A stretch of DNA of 64,000 nt from Paraglaciecola mesophila KMM 241 (lineage in GTDB: Bacteria; Pseudomonadota; Gammaproteobacteria; Enterobacterales; Alteromonadaceae): NCBI RefSeq assembly GCF_000315015.1, contig NZ_BAEP01000077.1, positions 34,535 to 98,534 of the forward strand, read 5' to 3'. This document shows positions 36,052-48,018 of the stretch, one piece after another (the stretch's first letter is position 1; every line of letters begins with the position of its first letter). The translations under genes and the position numbers were made by a program. The notes under the pieces are model-generated. The model ran no database searches and had not been told where the DNA came from. It saw only the letters and a list, made by a program, of their open reading frames with translations.

Positions 36052-38664
36052 TTAGTTGGCGACAATGTTGAGCAATTTACCAGTAATGTAAATCACCTTG
36101 CGTATGGTTTTACCATCAACGAACTGTTGCACATTTTCTTGAGCTAAACCAAGAGCTTGTACTTCTTCTTGGCTGGCATCTGCCGCCACAGTAATTTTAG
36201 AGCGTACTTTACCGTTGACTTGCACGATGATCAGCTTTTCATCTTCTACTAACGCTGATTCATCAACCACCGGCCAAGGCGCAGTCTCAATATCATTCTT
36301 GTGGCCTAGGTCGTGCCACAAAACGTGACACATATGTGGTGCAATGGGGTTAAGTAATAACACTACAGATTCAATGGCTTCGCGCAGCACAGCTTTATCT
36401 TGAACGTTGCTTTGTGGTGCTTTTTGCAAACTATTGAGTAATTCCATAATTGCCGCGACAGCAGTGTTAAAGGTTTGGCGACGACCTACATCATCTGTCA
36501 CTTTTGCAATGGTGCGGTGTACGGCTCGGCGCAAGGTTTTTTGATCGCCGGTAAGATTTGCCTTGTCGATAGCCGGTGCAGTATTGCCATCAAGGGCATC
36601 AATATGATCTTGAGTCAGCTTCCATACGCGCTTGATAAAGCGATTAGCCCCTTCGACGCCTGAGTCTACCCACTCCAATGTTTGCTCAGGTGGCGCGGCA
36701 AACATAGTGAACACACGAATTGTATCTGCGCCGTATAAATCAATCACATGCTGGGGGTCGATACCGTTGTTTTTCGACTTTGACATTTTGGTCATGCCGC
36801 CGTGCTCAACTGGCTTACCATCAGCTTTCAAAGTCGCCTGAGTAATGCGACCTTTTTCGTCTTTGACTGTGTCAACATCTGCAGGAGAGAACCACTCTTT
36901 CTTACCGCTCTCATCTTCTCTGAAGAAGGAATCAGCGAGTACCATACCTTGGCATAATAAACGTTTATAAGGCTCATCAGAGTTCACGAGTCCTTCGTCA
37001 CGAAGTAGCTTATGGAAGAAGCGTGAATACAATAGATGCAAAATAGCGTGCTCAATACCGCCCACATATTGATCTACCGGTAACCAGTAATTGGCTTGAT
37101 TCGGGTCGAGCATGGCATCTTGATTTTGGGCACTACAGTAGCGGGCGTAGTACCAAGAAGATTCCATAAAGGTATCGAATGTATCGGTTTCACGTAGCGC
37201 AGGTTGGCCGTTATATTCCGTTTTTGCCCATTCAGGATCGGCTTTTATCGGCGAAATAACGCCGTTCATTTGTACGTCTTCAGGCAATTCAACGGGCAGC
37301 TGATCGCTTGGAACAGGAACAGACTCACCGTTTTCAAGGTTCAACATCGGGATAGGGGAACCCCAGTAACGTTGACGAGATACGCCCCAGTCACGCAAAC
37401 GGTAATTGACTTTTTTGCTACCCGCACCGAGAGCTTCTAGTTTGGCTGCAATGGCATCAAACGCTTCTTGAAACGCTAAGCCATTAAATTCACCAGAGTT
37501 AACAAGCACACCTTTTTCGATGTATGCCGCTGTGGCTAAATCACATTCTTGTGGCTCATCTGCACTGGGCTCAACCACCTGCTTAATAGGTAGGCCGTAT
37601 TTTTGGGCAAACTCCCAATCACGCTGGTCATGACCAGGTACAGACATGACCGCACCTGAGCCATAGCCCATTAGCACGAAGTTAGCGACCCACACTGCCG
37701 CTTTTTCACCGGTCAACGGGTGAATAGCGAACAAGCCTGTGTCACAGCCTTTTTTCTCCATAGTGGCAAGCTCAGCTTCGGCCACCTTGGTATTTTTACA
37801 AGATTCAATAAACTCGGCTAGTTCTGGTCGAGTCTGTGCGGCGTGCAAGGCAAGAGGATGCTGCGCAGCAACGGCTACGTAAGTTACGCCGTAAAGTGTG
37901 TCAGGTCGTGTGGTGTAAACATCGAAACTGCTGATGTCAGCTGCGTTCTCACTAAGGTTAAAGGTGATATCTACACCTTCTGAACGGCCAATCCAGTTCT
38001 TCTGCATGGCACGTACTTGTTCAGGCCAGTCTTCTAATTGCTCCAGATCTGTCAATAATTCTTCAGCGTAATCGGTGATTTTGATGAACCATTGAGGGAT
38101 CTCTTTTTGCTCCACTAACGCACCAGAGCGCCAACCTCGACCGTCAATAACCTGTTCATTGGCTAATACAGTGTGATCAACGGGATCCCAGTTAACGGTA
38201 GAGTTCTTCTTATAGACTAAGCCTTTCTCATACAGACGAGTGAAGAACCATTGTTCCCAGCGGTAATAGTCTTTTTTACAGGTAGCGACTTCACGATCCC
38301 AGTCATAACCAAAACCCAGCAATTTTAGCTGGTTTTTCATGTAATCGATGTTTTGATATGTCCACTTCGCAGGCGCGGTATTGTTGTTTAATGCGGCGTT
38401 TTCAGCCGGTAAGCCGAATGCATCCCAACCCATTGGTTGTAATACGTTCTTGCCATTCATTCGTTGAAAACGGCTAACTACATCACCTATGGTGTAATTA
38501 CGCACATGACCCATGTGCAAGCGCCCACTTGGATAAGGGAACATGGACAAGCAGTAGAATTTCTCTTTATCTTCTTGTTCAGTTGCTTTAAAAGTTTGAT
38601 TGGTTTCCCAAAGCGCTTGTACCTCTTGTTCGATTTTCTGAGGTTCGTAAATTTTTTCGGCCAT
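36052..38664 (-). CDS. leuS: leucyl-tRNA synthetase
   Basis: Class I synthetase of 870 residues. HIGH motif in [15 protein letters not shown], editing (CP1) domain with [16 protein letters not shown] [20 protein letters not shown] in [11 protein letters not shown], and an anticodon/C-terminal domain ending [13 protein letters not shown]. First gene of the minus-strand run down to lipA. Confidence 0.98.
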   Translation of the reverse strand: MAEKIYEPQKIEQEVQALWETNQTFKATEQEDKEKFYCLSMFPYPSGRLHMGHVRNYTIGDVVSRFQRMNGKNVLQPMGWDAFGLPAENAALNNNTAPAKWTYQNIDYMKNQLKLLGFGYDWDREVATCKKDYYRWEQWFFTRLYEKGLVYKKNSTVNWDPVDHTVLANEQVIDGRGWRSGALVEQKEIPQWFIKITDYAEELLTDLEQLEDWPEQVRAMQKNWIGRSEGVDITFNLSENAADISSFDVYTTRPDTLYGVTYVAVAAQHPLALHAAQTRPELAEFIESCKNTKVAEAELATMEKKGCDTGLFAIHPLTGEKAAVWVANFVLMGYGSGAVMSVPGHDQRDWEFAQKYGLPIKQVVEPSADEPQECDLATAAYIEKGVLVNSGEFNGLAFQEAFDAIAAKLEALGAGSKKVNYRLRDWGVSRQRYWGSPIPMLNLENGESVPVPSDQLPVELPEDVQMNGVISPIKADPEWAKTEYNGQPALRETDTFDTFMESSWYYARYCSAQNQDAMLDPNQANYWLPVDQYVGGIEHAILHLLYSRFFHKLLRDEGLVNSDEPYKRLLCQGMVLADSFFREDESGKKEWFSPADVDTVKDEKGRITQATLKADGKPVEHGGMTKMSKSKNNGIDPQHVIDLYGADTIRVFTMFAAPPEQTLEWVDSGVEGANRFIKRVWKLTQDHIDALDGNTAPAIDKANLTGDQKTLRRAVHRTIAKVTDDVGRRQTFNTAVAAIMELLNSLQKAPQSNVQDKAVLREAIESVVLLLNPIAPHMCHVLWHDLGHKNDIETAPWPVVDESALVEDEKLIIVQVNGKVRSKITVAADASQEEVQALGLAQENVQQFVDGKTIRKVIYITGKLLNIVAN

Positions 38665-38850
38665 TAAAAAGAGTTTCCGCGAAGATAAGATGTATTAAAT
38701 AAGATAGCAGATAAGAATACCCTAACGGTTTGCTGGGTCACAATAGCTGAACTGGGTTTTAGCGCTAATTATCGTAAAAAATAATGACTTAACGCTAAAT
38801 CCGCGATGTTAATTTGATTTTAGCTGTTCAACAAAACGCGCTAGGGCGTT
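38665..38850. promoter_or_regulatory. leuS upstream region
   Basis: Contains no gene. It must hold the leuS promoter on the minus strand; no unambiguous -35/-10 pair or T-box-like structure was recognised. Confidence 0.3.
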
Positions 38851-39342
38851 TTATTGGCTGTTTTGTACCCTATCAACAATAGGCGCCAATTTGGCGAAAT
38901 CACCTTTGATAACCCCGTGAGCTTGGTATGTGAGAATAAGCTTAGTGATGTTGTTGTCTTGCTGGGTAAATTGCCAATTCAGCGCGCCGTGAACTCCCAT
39001 TCCTCGCAAAGGCCCTAAGCCGCCTGCCATACGCAGCAAGCTGTTTACCTGAATAAAACTGATACGCATATGCTCAGCTGAGTTATCTCCTGTGCTTTCA
39101 CCAAAGTGACCACCCGCTGCAGGTTGCAGGTTGCAGGGGCAACGTTCCTTCATTTCCCACTATGTGTGATCTTTAGGCCACCACTTATCAATCTTACCCG
39201 CTAACGCGTCTCATATTAGCTCCTTTGGGGCGCTAAAACCGTGTTCGTTCAAGTGAGTTAAGTGCACAAAACTCGTTGAAGAAAAAGAGACTACGGAAAT
39301 TCCCGTGAAGATAAATTTTTTTATGTGCGTAAAGTGAGGCAT
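38851..39342 (-). pseudogene. SRPBCC/START-like protein gene broken by two in-frame stop codons
   Basis: One reading frame runs from ATG 39340-39342 (PHFTHIKKFIFTGISVVSFS, a signal-like segment) to the stop at 38851 and is interrupted by TGA at 39211-39213 and TAG at about 39163-39165. Between the stops it reads DALAGKIDKWWPKDHT; after the second, AGGHFGE, LLRMAGGLGPLRGMGVHGAL and LTYQAHGVIKGDF, all typical of exported SRPBCC proteins. The second stop stands where such proteins carry the first Trp of HTWW-like motifs, suggesting TGG to TAG. No frameshift is needed. Remaining ORFs are unlikely to work alone. Confidence 0.75.
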
Positions 39343-39509
39343 GCTATTCCTGTTTTTTGTTATTATATTTGAATCGAATATCAGCTTATTAATCAATGCA
39401 ATAAAGTGCTACTTAATAGGTTTATCACATACTTTAGTACGCTAAAGTGAGAGTTTCAGTATGAGTAAGTGTATTTTCCTTGCTCGCATAAGGACAACGC
39501 CAGTTAAAC

Positions 39510-41897
39510 ATGCATCTTAAATACGCTTTGAGTTTAAAAGAAATTACCGCCAAGCCTAGTCGCCGATTGATTAACCACGCACTTAAAGATGACAAAGCGC
39601 TGCAAGCTACGTTCATTGGGCAGGCTAGGGCGCGCGAAGCATTGGACTTCGGTTTAGGCCTAAACGCCAAAGGGTATAACTTGTATGTGATGGGGGAGCA
39701 AGCCACCGGCCGGTTTACCTTAGTGCATGAATATATCGCTAAGTATGTGCAAAAAGTGCTCACGCCAGATGACTGGTGCTACATCAATAATTTTGAAGAC
39801 GAGCGTGAACCCTTTGCGTTGCGTCTACCCCCAGGGGAAAGTAAGCGCCTCGTAAAGGAAATGGGCAAGTTGGTAGATGAATTGCTCGATACATTTCCCG
39901 CTGCATTTGATAACCCAGGTTACCAGCGCAAAAAAGTAGCCATAACCCGAGAGTTTGATCAGCGTTATGATCACGCCATTGACTCTGTTGAGCAACTTGC
40001 ACAAGCTCAAAATGTGGCTTTGTATGAAGAAAATGGCAATATCAGTTTTTCACCTATTGTTGATGGAAAGCCCATTACCGATGCGGATTTTGCCAAGCTA
40101 AGTGATGAGGAGCGTCAGCGCTACTATCAGTTAATTGATGAATTGGAAAATCGCTTAGGCGAGGCATTAATTGAACTGCCTAAGTGGAAACGAGCGTCTT
40201 CAGAGCAGCTTAGGCATCTTAAAAAGGACACAGCAGAGCAGGGCATTAAACCCTTACTTAAAGAATTGGAACATCTTTATGCGTCTGATTTAGGCATTTT
40301 AAAGTTTCTACGGCAATTAAAACCTCACTTGGTCGAAACGATAGTGGAGATTTTGGCAGATGATAAAAAAGACGATAAACATGACGAATACGATCGTCGT
40401 TCCGTACTTGAAGAACAATATTTACCTAATATTCTGGTCAGCCATGAGTTAAATAGTGGTGCACCGGTTATTTATGAAGCCAATCCTACGCATCAAAACT
40501 TGTTTGGCCGTGTTGAATATACCAATGTTTCAGGCTCGGTTTTTACTAACTATCGCATGATCCGCCCGGGAGCGTTGCACCGTGCTAATGGCGGTTATTT
40601 ATTGCTAGATGTAGACAAGTTGATTTTACAGCCATATGCCTGGGAAACGTTGAAGCTAGTGCTCAAATCTGGGTATTTGAAAATGGACTTGCCACAACCA
40701 GATGTGGGCATGGTCAATTCAATCACGCTGAATCCGCAACACATCCCCATTAACGTTAAAGTGGTGCTGCTTGGTTCCCGGGAGTTGTATTACAACTTGC
40801 AAGATTTTGATGATGAATTTTATGAAATGTTCCGGGTATTGGTCGATTTTGATCATGAAATTCAGTTAGACAAAAAAACACTTTATGACTTTGTCGGCAG
40901 AGTAAGGCATCAAGTGTCACAATTGGGATTAAGCAGTATTTCACCTAAGGCAATGTATCGTCTTGTAGAATACAGTTTACGTATGGCAGAGCATCAACAA
41001 AGATTGTCAGCGCGCTTCTCAGATGTCATTGAATTGCTCAACGAGAGTCTTTATTTCTGTCGCCAGGGTCACGCATTAGACTTAGATGTGACGCATATTG
41101 AAGCGGCGTTGAGTGCTAAGACGCGCCGAACTGGCCGCGTAAGCGAAGCAGTGCTTGACGACATCAAACAGGGACAAATCTTGATTGCGACCGAGGGCGT
41201 GGATGTAGGTAAAGTTAATGGCCTCACTGTGCTTGAAGTGGGGGATAGCTTATTTGGTACCCCAGCGCGCATTACGTCTACCGTGTATGCTGGGGCGAAC
41301 GGTGTTGTTGATATTGAACGAGAAGTTGAACTCGGCCAGCCTATCCACTCCAAAGGGGTTATGCTATTAACGGGCTATTTAGGCCATAAATATGCGCAGC
41401 TATTCCCGCTGACCTTATCAGCCAATATCGCTATTGAACAATCGTACGGTCATATAGACGGCGATAGCGCCTCGCTAGCGGAATTGGTGGCGCTGATCTC
41501 AGCCCTGACCAACATTCCTACCCGCCAAGATCTCGCCATAACAGGCTCAATCAATCAGTATGGCCAAGTGCAATCGGTAGGTGGAGTAAATGAAAAAATT
41601 GAAGGCTTTTTCAAACTTTGCCAACACCGGGGATTAACCGGAAATCAAGGGGCGATTATTCCTAAGTCGAATCAGATTTCCCTTATGTTAGATAAAGAGG
41701 TCGTTGCGGCGGTGAAGTTAGGCAAATTTCATATATGCGTCGTGGAAACAGTTGATCAAGCACTTGAGTTATTGATGAACAAAGAAGTGGGAGTGATGAA
41801 TACTAAAGGGCGCTACCCCAAAGGCACCATAAATTATATGGCAGTGAGTAGTTTGCTCAACATCGCTAACGTGGTCAATGGCGCAGATGATGAATAG
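39510..41897 (+). CDS. Lon-type AAA+ protease (LonB/YcbZ-like)
   Basis: A 795-residue cytosolic protease of the AAA_32-Lon_C group. The N-terminal ATPase region has a P-loop-like GEQATGRFTL, with Arg where Lys is usual, which I recall as common in this group. A helical insertion follows at about 170-280. A second nucleotide-binding-like region contains RPGALHRANGGYLLLDVD. The C-terminal Lon domain carries the Ser-Lys dyad: Ser in GDSASLAEL and Lys in GGVNEKIEGF. It resembles E. coli YcbZ rather than Lon, with no LAN substrate domain. Confidence 0.9.
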   Translation: MHLKYALSLKEITAKPSRRLINHALKDDKALQATFIGQARAREALDFGLGLNAKGYNLYVMGEQATGRFTLVHEYIAKYVQKVLTPDDWCYINNFEDEREPFALRLPPGESKRLVKEMGKLVDELLDTFPAAFDNPGYQRKKVAITREFDQRYDHAIDSVEQLAQAQNVALYEENGNISFSPIVDGKPITDADFAKLSDEERQRYYQLIDELENRLGEALIELPKWKRASSEQLRHLKKDTAEQGIKPLLKELEHLYASDLGILKFLRQLKPHLVETIVEILADDKKDDKHDEYDRRSVLEEQYLPNILVSHELNSGAPVIYEANPTHQNLFGRVEYTNVSGSVFTNYRMIRPGALHRANGGYLLLDVDKLILQPYAWETLKLVLKSGYLKMDLPQPDVGMVNSITLNPQHIPINVKVVLLGSRELYYNLQDFDDEFYEMFRVLVDFDHEIQLDKKTLYDFVGRVRHQVSQLGLSSISPKAMYRLVEYSLRMAEHQQRLSARFSDVIELLNESLYFCRQGHALDLDVTHIEAALSAKTRRTGRVSEAVLDDIKQGQILIATEGVDVGKVNGLTVLEVGDSLFGTPARITSTVYAGANGVVDIEREVELGQPIHSKGVMLLTGYLGHKYAQLFPLTLSANIAIEQSYGHIDGDSASLAELVALISALTNIPTRQDLAITGSINQYGQVQSVGGVNEKIEGFFKLCQHRGLTGNQGAIIPKSNQISLMLDKEVVAAVKLGKFHICVVETVDQALELLMNKEVGVMNTKGRYPKGTINYMAVSSLLNIANVVNGADDE

Positions 41898-41983
41898 GCG
41901 TGATTAACATGCACTATTTAGATGCCACTTTTGAACTGCTTTGATAGACTGCCGCGAAAATTATTGATAACTAGAGATAGAAC

Positions 41984-42475
41984 ATGCAAATCGAAAAAGA
42001 CACAGTTGTACAGTTTAAATATACCATTACCGAACTAGATGGTACTGAGCTTGAGAATAACCGCGATGCAGAGCCCGTAGCTTACCTTCATGGGCACGAC
42101 AATATGATGCCAGGCGTTGAAAGCGCTTTAGAAGGTAAAAGTGTCGGCGATACTTTTTCAGTAGAGCTTGAACCTGCGCAAACCTATGGTGAAATTCGTG
42201 ATGATGCACAGCAACGTATTCCTATGAAGCATCTGCAAGACGATAAAGGGACGAAAAAGTGGAAAGCGGGCATGACTGCGGTAGTAAACACCGAGCAAGG
42301 TCAACGTGAAGTGACGGTACTTAAGGTAGGTAAATTTATGGTGACCGTGGATTTGAATCATCCGATGGCGGGAAAAACACTAAACTTTGCTTTAGAGGTA
42401 GTTGATGTACGCCAAGCGACACCTGAAGAAATTCAGCATGGGCATGCTCATGGCGTTGGCGGTCATCACCATTAA
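41984..42475 (+). CDS. SlyD-like FKBP peptidyl-prolyl isomerase
   Basis: A 163-residue FKBP isomerase/chaperone: VQFKYTITELDGTELENN, an insert-in-flap domain, PGVESALEGKSVGD and a C-terminal metal-binding tail rich in His (GHAHGVGGHHH). The tail suggests nickel or other metal binding as in SlyD, but is shorter. No signal peptide. Monocistronic. Confidence 0.9.
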   Translation: MQIEKDTVVQFKYTITELDGTELENNRDAEPVAYLHGHDNMMPGVESALEGKSVGDTFSVELEPAQTYGEIRDDAQQRIPMKHLQDDKGTKKWKAGMTAVVNTEQGQREVTVLKVGKFMVTVDLNHPMAGKTLNFALEVVDVRQATPEEIQHGHAHGVGGHHH

Positions 42476-42528
42476 TAGGTGCTTCGATTGATGCATTTTT
42501 TGATTAAGGCAATGCGTCAACCTAAGCA

Positions 42529-42577
42529 AGAGCCCGTTATCTCGGAAATGATCAATTGCGAGATGATAAAGGGCTCT
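42529..42577. terminator. hairpin between convergent FKBP and yhbY genes
   Basis: AGAGCCC-TTATCTCG on the left pairs with CGAGAT-ATAA-GGGCTCT on the right with two small bulges, forming a stem of about 15 bp. T-run on either side is poor, so termination strength is uncertain. Confidence 0.55.
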
Positions 42578-42590
42578 TCATGATGGTGTG

Positions 42591-42887
42591 CTATTTACGG
42601 GGCAACTCGATTTTCTTCTCGTCACTTTGGCGGAATAAGACCAGTGTATGCCCAATGGTTTGTAGCTTTTCAGCTTTCGTTTCACGGATAATGGCATCCA
42701 TGATTAAGCCTTTTTCTTCTCTGTCGTCAGTAGGGACTTTAACTTTAATGAGTTCATGATGGCTAAGAGCGCCTTCAATTTCAGCCAGTACGCCTTCAGT
42801 TAATCCATTTGCACCAAGTTGAACTACTGGCTTAAGTGAATGTGCGAGGCCTTTAAGGTGTTGTTTTTGCTTGTTTGATAGAGTCAT
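42591..42887 (-). CDS. yhbY: YhbY RNA-binding protein (CRS1/YhbY domain)
   Basis: A 98-residue ribosome-assembly-associated RNA-binding protein. Start ATG 42887 (TLSNKQKQHLKGLAHSLKPVV). Contains the GxxG loop GANGLTEGV of the CRM domain. Diverges from rlmE as in E. coli. A longer in-frame reading upstream is not family-like. Confidence 0.94.
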   Translation of the reverse strand: MTLSNKQKQHLKGLAHSLKPVVQLGANGLTEGVLAEIEGALSHHELIKVKVPTDDREEKGLIMDAIIRETKAEKLQTIGHTLVLFRQSDEKKIELPRK

Positions 42888-42982
42888 TGAGTAATATTTC
42901 TTACAATTATATTGAATGTGAACAGTTGAAAACCAGTATTCTAGCGCCATCTTCCAAGTATTCCTAATGACAAACGAAGCCA

Positions 42983-43612
42983 ATGGGTAAAAATAAGCAA
43001 TCTGAAAGCAGTAAACGCTGGTTAAAAGAGCACTTTGACGATAAATATGTCATTCAAGCAAAAAAACAAGGTTTGCGCTCCCGTGCGGTGTTTAAACTTG
43101 AAGAAATTCAAGCAAAAGACGGTCTAATAAAACCCGGTATGACGGTGGTTGACTTAGGTGCTGCTCCTGGTGGCTGGTCGCAATATGCGGTTAAGCAAGT
43201 TGGGGATAACGGCCATGTTATAGCGTGTGATATTTTGTCGATGGACCCATTACCTGGTGTTGATTTTTTGATGGGTGATTTCCGTGAAGAAGCTGTATTG
43301 GATGCGTTATTGAACAAAATCGGCGGAAAAAACGTAGATGTAGTGATGTCTGATATGGCGCCGAACATGACGGGCAATGATACAGCAGATCAGGCGAAAT
43401 CCATGTATCTAGTCGAACTGTCACTGGATATGTGTCGTCAGGTCTTAAAGAAAAACGGCAGTTACACCGTAAAAGTGTTTATGGGGGAAGGTTTTGACCA
43501 ATTCTTTACTGAAGTCAAAAATGCTTTCAAAGTAGTCAAAACACGTAAACCAGATTCATCTCGTGCGCGTTCCAGAGAGGTTTATCTGGTAGCGACGGGC
43601 TTTAAATTATAG
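42983..43612 (+). CDS. rlmE: 23S rRNA (uridine2552-2'-O)-methyltransferase
   Basis: Heat-shock methyltransferase (FtsJ/RrmJ) of 209 residues. SAM site [15 protein letters not shown], catalytic Asp in [10 protein letters not shown] and Lys in [10 protein letters not shown]. Immediately upstream of ftsH as in E. coli. Confidence 0.97.
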   Translation: MGKNKQSESSKRWLKEHFDDKYVIQAKKQGLRSRAVFKLEEIQAKDGLIKPGMTVVDLGAAPGGWSQYAVKQVGDNGHVIACDILSMDPLPGVDFLMGDFREEAVLDALLNKIGGKNVDVVMSDMAPNMTGNDTADQAKSMYLVELSLDMCRQVLKKNGSYTVKVFMGEGFDQFFTEVKNAFKVVKTRKPDSSRARSREVYLVATGFKL

Positions 43613-43664
43613 TAGTCTCAGGCGTGAGCTACGCAACAGAATTGAAATAACAGAGGTCAACAAC

Positions 43665-45635
43665 TTGAGCGACATGGCAAAAAATTTAATCTTATGGTTG
43701 GTCATAGCTGTCGTTTTGATGTCAGTCTTCCAGAGTTTTTCTCCGGGGGAGTCATCAAAGGTACAAACGGATTATACAACGTTTCTTAAAGAGGCAAATC
43801 AAGGACAAATCCGTGAAGTACGTATAGATAGTGAATCACGTGAAATCAAAGGAACAAAGCGTTCTGGGGAAAGTTTCTCTACTTATATCCCTTACTTTGA
43901 TGATCAGCTTATTTCAGATTTGGTGAAACAAGATGTAAAAATTCTTGGTGAGCCGCCTGAAGAGCCTTCTTTACTTACCTCTATTTTCATCTCATGGTTT
44001 CCTATGTTGTTGCTCATTGGCGTGTGGATATTCTTCATGCGTCAAATGCAAGGCGGAGGCGGCGGCCGTGGCGCTATGTCATTCGGTAAAAGCAAAGCGC
44101 GTTTGATGGGCGAAGACCAGATCAAAACGACCTTTGCAGATGTAGCAGGCTGTGATGAAGCGAAAGAGGATGTAGTTGAACTTGTCGACTTCCTGCGTGA
44201 CCCAAGCAAATTCCAAAAGTTAGGCGGACGTATTCCTACAGGCGTGCTGCTAGTGGGTCCTCCAGGAACGGGTAAAACCCTTCTGGCTAAAGCCATTGCT
44301 GGTGAAGCGAAAGTACCATTCTTCTCAATTTCAGGTTCTGATTTCGTTGAAATGTTTGTGGGTGTAGGTGCATCTCGTGTACGTGACATGTTCGAACAAG
44401 CGAAAAAGGCCGCACCATGTATCATATTCATTGACGAAATTGATGCTGTTGGTCGCCAACGTGGTGCCGGCATGGGCGGTGGTCATGACGAACGTGAACA
44501 AACATTGAACCAGATGTTGGTTGAAATGGATGGCTTCGGAGGGAATGAGGGTATTATCGTTATCGCTGCGACTAACCGTCCTGACGTACTTGACCCTGCA
44601 TTGTTGCGCCCAGGTCGTTTTGACCGTCAAGTGCATGTAGGTTTACCGGATATTCGTGGACGCGAGCAGATCCTAAAAGTTCATATGCGCAAAGTGCCTT
44701 TAGGAGACAATGTTGAACCGTCTTACATCGCTCGTGGTACGCCTGGTTTTTCTGGGGCTGATTTAGCCAACCTAGTAAACGAAGCTGCATTATTTGCTGC
44801 CAGAAGTGGTAAGCGCACCGTTTCAATGGAAGAGTTTGATAAAGCCAAAGACAAGATAATGATGGGCTCTGAGCGCAAAAACATGGTCATGTCAGAGGAA
44901 GAGAAAACGAATACTGCTTATCATGAAGCGGGACATGCAATTGTTGGTCGCTTAGTACCAGAGCACGACCCTGTTTACAAAGTATCGATTATCCCACGTG
45001 GACGAGCGTTGGGCGTGACCATGTACTTGCCTGAGCAAGATAGATACAGCCATAGTAAACAACACCTTGAAAGCATGATCTCAAGTTTGTTTGGTGGCCG
45101 GATCGCAGAAGCGCTTACGCTAGGTGAAGATCGCGTAACCACTGGTGCATCAAATGATATTGAACGTGCTACCGACATTGCGCGCAAGATGGTGACACAA
45201 TGGGGCTTGTCTACCAAGATGGGTCCTATGCTTTATGCTGAAGAAGAGGGTGAAGTGTTTCTTGGACGCAGCATGGCGAAATCCAAACATATGTCAGATG
45301 ATACAGCCCGTGCTATCGATGCTGAAGTGAAGTCTCTAATCGACCGAAACTATTCACGTGCAGAGAAAATATTGACCGACAACATCGATATTTTGCACGC
45401 CATGAAAGATTGTTTGATGAAATATGAGACCATTGATGCCAAACAAATTGATGATCTGATGGCGCGCACAGATGTTCGTCCTCCTGCTGATTGGATCGAA
45501 GATTCAAAAAATGACGATACTCCTCCAACAGGCGGTGCATCAGTCAGCGAAGAGCCAAAAGGCGATGCTGACGAAAAAGCAGAGACGAAGAAATCTGATC
45601 CTACGGTTGGTAAACCAGGTGATGCTACTCACTAA
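43665..45635 (+). CDS. ftsH: ATP-dependent zinc metalloprotease FtsH
   Basis: Inner-membrane AAA+ protease that degrades LpxC, sigma-32, SecY and damaged membrane proteins. Two membrane helices flank a periplasmic domain (residues about 8-120). Walker A GPPGTGKT, Walker [15 protein letters not shown], and zinc site HEAGH with the distal Asp. Start TTG 43665 is favoured by AGAGG eight bases upstream; ATG 43674 is the alternative. 656 residues with a charged C-terminal tail. A perfect hairpin terminator follows. Confidence 0.97.
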   Translation: MSDMAKNLILWLVIAVVLMSVFQSFSPGESSKVQTDYTTFLKEANQGQIREVRIDSESREIKGTKRSGESFSTYIPYFDDQLISDLVKQDVKILGEPPEEPSLLTSIFISWFPMLLLIGVWIFFMRQMQGGGGGRGAMSFGKSKARLMGEDQIKTTFADVAGCDEAKEDVVELVDFLRDPSKFQKLGGRIPTGVLLVGPPGTGKTLLAKAIAGEAKVPFFSISGSDFVEMFVGVGASRVRDMFEQAKKAAPCIIFIDEIDAVGRQRGAGMGGGHDEREQTLNQMLVEMDGFGGNEGIIVIAATNRPDVLDPALLRPGRFDRQVHVGLPDIRGREQILKVHMRKVPLGDNVEPSYIARGTPGFSGADLANLVNEAALFAARSGKRTVSMEEFDKAKDKIMMGSERKNMVMSEEEKTNTAYHEAGHAIVGRLVPEHDPVYKVSIIPRGRALGVTMYLPEQDRYSHSKQHLESMISSLFGGRIAEALTLGEDRVTTGASNDIERATDIARKMVTQWGLSTKMGPMLYAEEEGEVFLGRSMAKSKHMSDDTARAIDAEVKSLIDRNYSRAEKILTDNIDILHAMKDCLMKYETIDAKQIDDLMARTDVRPPADWIEDSKNDDTPPTGGASVSEEPKGDADEKAETKKSDPTVGKPGDATH

Positions 45636-45654
45636 TTAGATGAGTCGTTAATAC

Positions 45655-45690
45655 AACGCTTTGTTGAGTGATCAACAAAGCGTTTTTTTT
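45655..45690 (+). terminator. strong terminator between ftsH and folP
   Basis: Perfect 13-bp stem AACGCTTTGTTGA/TCAACAAAGCGTT, GTGA loop, eight T. It lies inside a spurious upstream extension of folP, which supports the later folP start. Confidence 0.9.
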
Positions 45691-45720
45691 AAGCTCAGCT
45701 TAGGTATACCAATTACATTC

Positions 45721-46554
45721 ATGAATTTTCGCCATAAAACACTAAAGCTTGATTCCCCTAAAGTGATGGGGATTTTAAACGTCACGCCTGATTCTTTTTC
45801 AGACGGTGGTCAATATGCGCCTTTAAATAAGGCTATTGAACATGCAGCAGAAATGATTGCATCCGGCGCTGACTTTATAGACGTGGGTGGCGAATCCACT
45901 CGCCCAGGTGCGGCTGACGTTGCTGAGCAGGAAGAACTCGATAGGGTAATACCTGTCATTGAAGCCCTTAATAAACGTTTTGACGCGGTCATTTCAATTG
46001 ATACTAGTAAGGCTGCGGTAATGAAAGCCGCTGTGAATGCAGGTGCGGGGCTCATTAATGACGTGAGAGCTTTGCAAGAGCCTGACGCTTTAGAGGTTGC
46101 ACTAAGCGCTCAAGTACCCGTTTGTTTGATGCATATGCGTGGTCAGCCTCGTAGTATGCAGGATGCGCCTCATTACGATAATGTATGCAATGACGTGCAA
46201 AATTTCTTAATGGCCCGAGCCAAGGTTTGTATTGAGGCAGGTATCAGAAAAGAGTGTATTTTATTCGATCCAGGTTTTGGGTTTGGTAAAAGTTTGAACC
46301 ATAATTATCAGTTACTTGCGCAGTTGGAAAATTTGCACAAATTGGGTTACCCCTTACTGGTAGGTATGTCTAGAAAATCTATGATAGGCCAGCTTCTTAA
46401 TCGTCCATTAGAAGAACGACTAGCAGGCAGTGTAGCGCTGGCGACTATTGCTGCGCTTAAAGGTGCGCAAATTATTCGTGTACACGATGTAAATGAAACG
46501 GTTGATGCAGTCAAAATTGTATCTATGTTACAAAGGGAAAATAAAAATGAGTGA
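45721..46554 (+). CDS. folP: dihydropteroate synthase
   Basis: Folate pathway enzyme joining p-aminobenzoate to the pterin; target of sulfonamides. Start ATG 45721 ([10 protein letters not shown]). Blocks [32 protein letters not shown], and the Lys/Arg loop [11 protein letters not shown]. 277 residues. Overlaps glmM by 8 bp. Confidence 0.97.
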   Translation: MNFRHKTLKLDSPKVMGILNVTPDSFSDGGQYAPLNKAIEHAAEMIASGADFIDVGGESTRPGAADVAEQEELDRVIPVIEALNKRFDAVISIDTSKAAVMKAAVNAGAGLINDVRALQEPDALEVALSAQVPVCLMHMRGQPRSMQDAPHYDNVCNDVQNFLMARAKVCIEAGIRKECILFDPGFGFGKSLNHNYQLLAQLENLHKLGYPLLVGMSRKSMIGQLLNRPLEERLAGSVALATIAALKGAQIIRVHDVNETVDAVKIVSMLQRENKNE

Positions 46555-47890
46555 CAGAAAATATTTCGGAACCGACGGTATTCGTGGCAAAGTCGGTGAG
46601 AACATGATTAACCCAGAGTTCGTTATGAAACTAGGCTGGGCTGCAGGTAAAGTGCTTGCTGGAAGTGGCACGAATAAAGTGCTTATCGGAAAAGATACGC
46701 GCATTTCTGGCTATATGTTGGAATCAGCGCTAGAGGCCGGCCTTTCTGCTGCGGGTATTAATATCGGTTTACTTGGGCCTATGCCGACCCCTGCTATCGC
46801 TTATTTAACTAAAACTTTTCGTTCAGAGGCAGGTATTGTTATTAGTGCATCACACAATCCCTATTACGATAATGGCATTAAATTTTTCTCTGCTGATGGC
46901 ACTAAATTAGATGATGACATTGAGCTTGCGATTGAAGCCGAAATGGAAAAACCTATGCAATGTGTCGCATCTGACAAATTGGGTAAAGCCGTACGTATTG
47001 CCGATGCTGCTGGGCGCTATATCGAGTTTTGTAAAGGCAATTTTCCATCAAATCTTTCTTTGAAAGGGTTGAAGATCGTTGTGGATTGCGCTCATGGAGC
47101 AACCTACCACATAGCACCTAATGTATTGAGTGAGCTAGGCGCTGAAGTCATCGAAATTGGAACAGAGCCCGATGGATTAAATATCAATCGTAAAGTAGGC
47201 GCCACCTCGATGAAAGCCATCGTTGATAGTGTGATCAAAAATAAAGCCGATCTTGGATTTGCCCTAGACGGTGATGGAGACCGCATCATGCTCGTCGATC
47301 ACCACGGAAACGTGATTGATGGTGACCAAATTGTTTATATCGTTGCGCGTGATGCCCTCAAGTCTGGCAAGCTCAAAGGCGGAGTGGTTGGCACTGTTAT
47401 GAGTAACTTAGGACTAGAAGTCGCATTGAGTACTCTTGGTGTACCATTTGAACGTAGTAATGTGGGCGACCGCTATGTGCTTGAACTGCTTCGCCAAAAA
47501 GGCTGGTCGATCGGCGGTGAGGGCTCTGGTCATGTGTTAAATTTAGATGCTGCATCTACTGGCGATGGTATTGTGGCCGGCTTACAAGTATTGGCCGCGA
47601 TGCTAAATGCGAATATGACCTTGAATGAATTGAGTCGCGGTATGACCAAATTCCCGCAAACCTTAATCAACGTGCGGTTTAACGAAGGTGATACACCATT
47701 AGCTGCCGATGAAGTTAAAAACAGCGTGCTTGAAGCCGAGGTTGCGCTTGGCGAAAGAGGCAGGGTACTGCTGCGTAAGAGTGGTACAGAACCACTCATT
47801 CGCGTCATGGTTGAAGCGAACGATGGGACTGATTCTCGCAAGTGGGCAGAACATATTGCAGACGCCGTACGCAAGGCAACTGGGCAATAA
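46547..47890 (+). CDS. glmM: phosphoglucosamine mutase
   Basis: Converts glucosamine-6-P to glucosamine-1-P for UDP-GlcNAc synthesis. Start ATG 46547 ([13 protein letters not shown]). Active-site phosphoserine in [14 protein letters not shown], metal loop DGDGDR, C-terminal [12 protein letters not shown]. 447 residues. Standard folP-glmM order. Confidence 0.97.
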   Translation: MSDRKYFGTDGIRGKVGENMINPEFVMKLGWAAGKVLAGSGTNKVLIGKDTRISGYMLESALEAGLSAAGINIGLLGPMPTPAIAYLTKTFRSEAGIVISASHNPYYDNGIKFFSADGTKLDDDIELAIEAEMEKPMQCVASDKLGKAVRIADAAGRYIEFCKGNFPSNLSLKGLKIVVDCAHGATYHIAPNVLSELGAEVIEIGTEPDGLNINRKVGATSMKAIVDSVIKNKADLGFALDGDGDRIMLVDHHGNVIDGDQIVYIVARDALKSGKLKGGVVGTVMSNLGLEVALSTLGVPFERSNVGDRYVLELLRQKGWSIGGEGSGHVLNLDAASTGDGIVAGLQVLAAMLNANMTLNELSRGMTKFPQTLINVRFNEGDTPLAADEVKNSVLEAEVALGERGRVLLRKSGTEPLIRVMVEANDGTDSRKWAEHIADAVRKATGQ

Positions 47891-48018
47891 AACGGCAATA
47901 TTAATTAACTGTCGATATTTACTGAATAAACTCGTTAAAATTCAACTCTGCTACTTGTATATTGGTAGCAGGTTGGTTAATATCTCGCGCGCTTTTCACT
48001 GGCACTACAGGAGTTAGG

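Noticed and set aside
39510..41897. Loss-of-function Walker A in the Lon-type protease
   Set aside because: Arg in place of Lys in GEQATGRFT appears usual for this protease group, so it is not treated as damage.
44042..44473. 143-codon minus-strand frame within ftsH
   Set aside because: Antisense shadow of the highly conserved AAA domain.
45661..45720. Upstream extension of folP from TTG
   Set aside because: The segment is the ftsH terminator hairpin; folP homology begins at ATG 45721.
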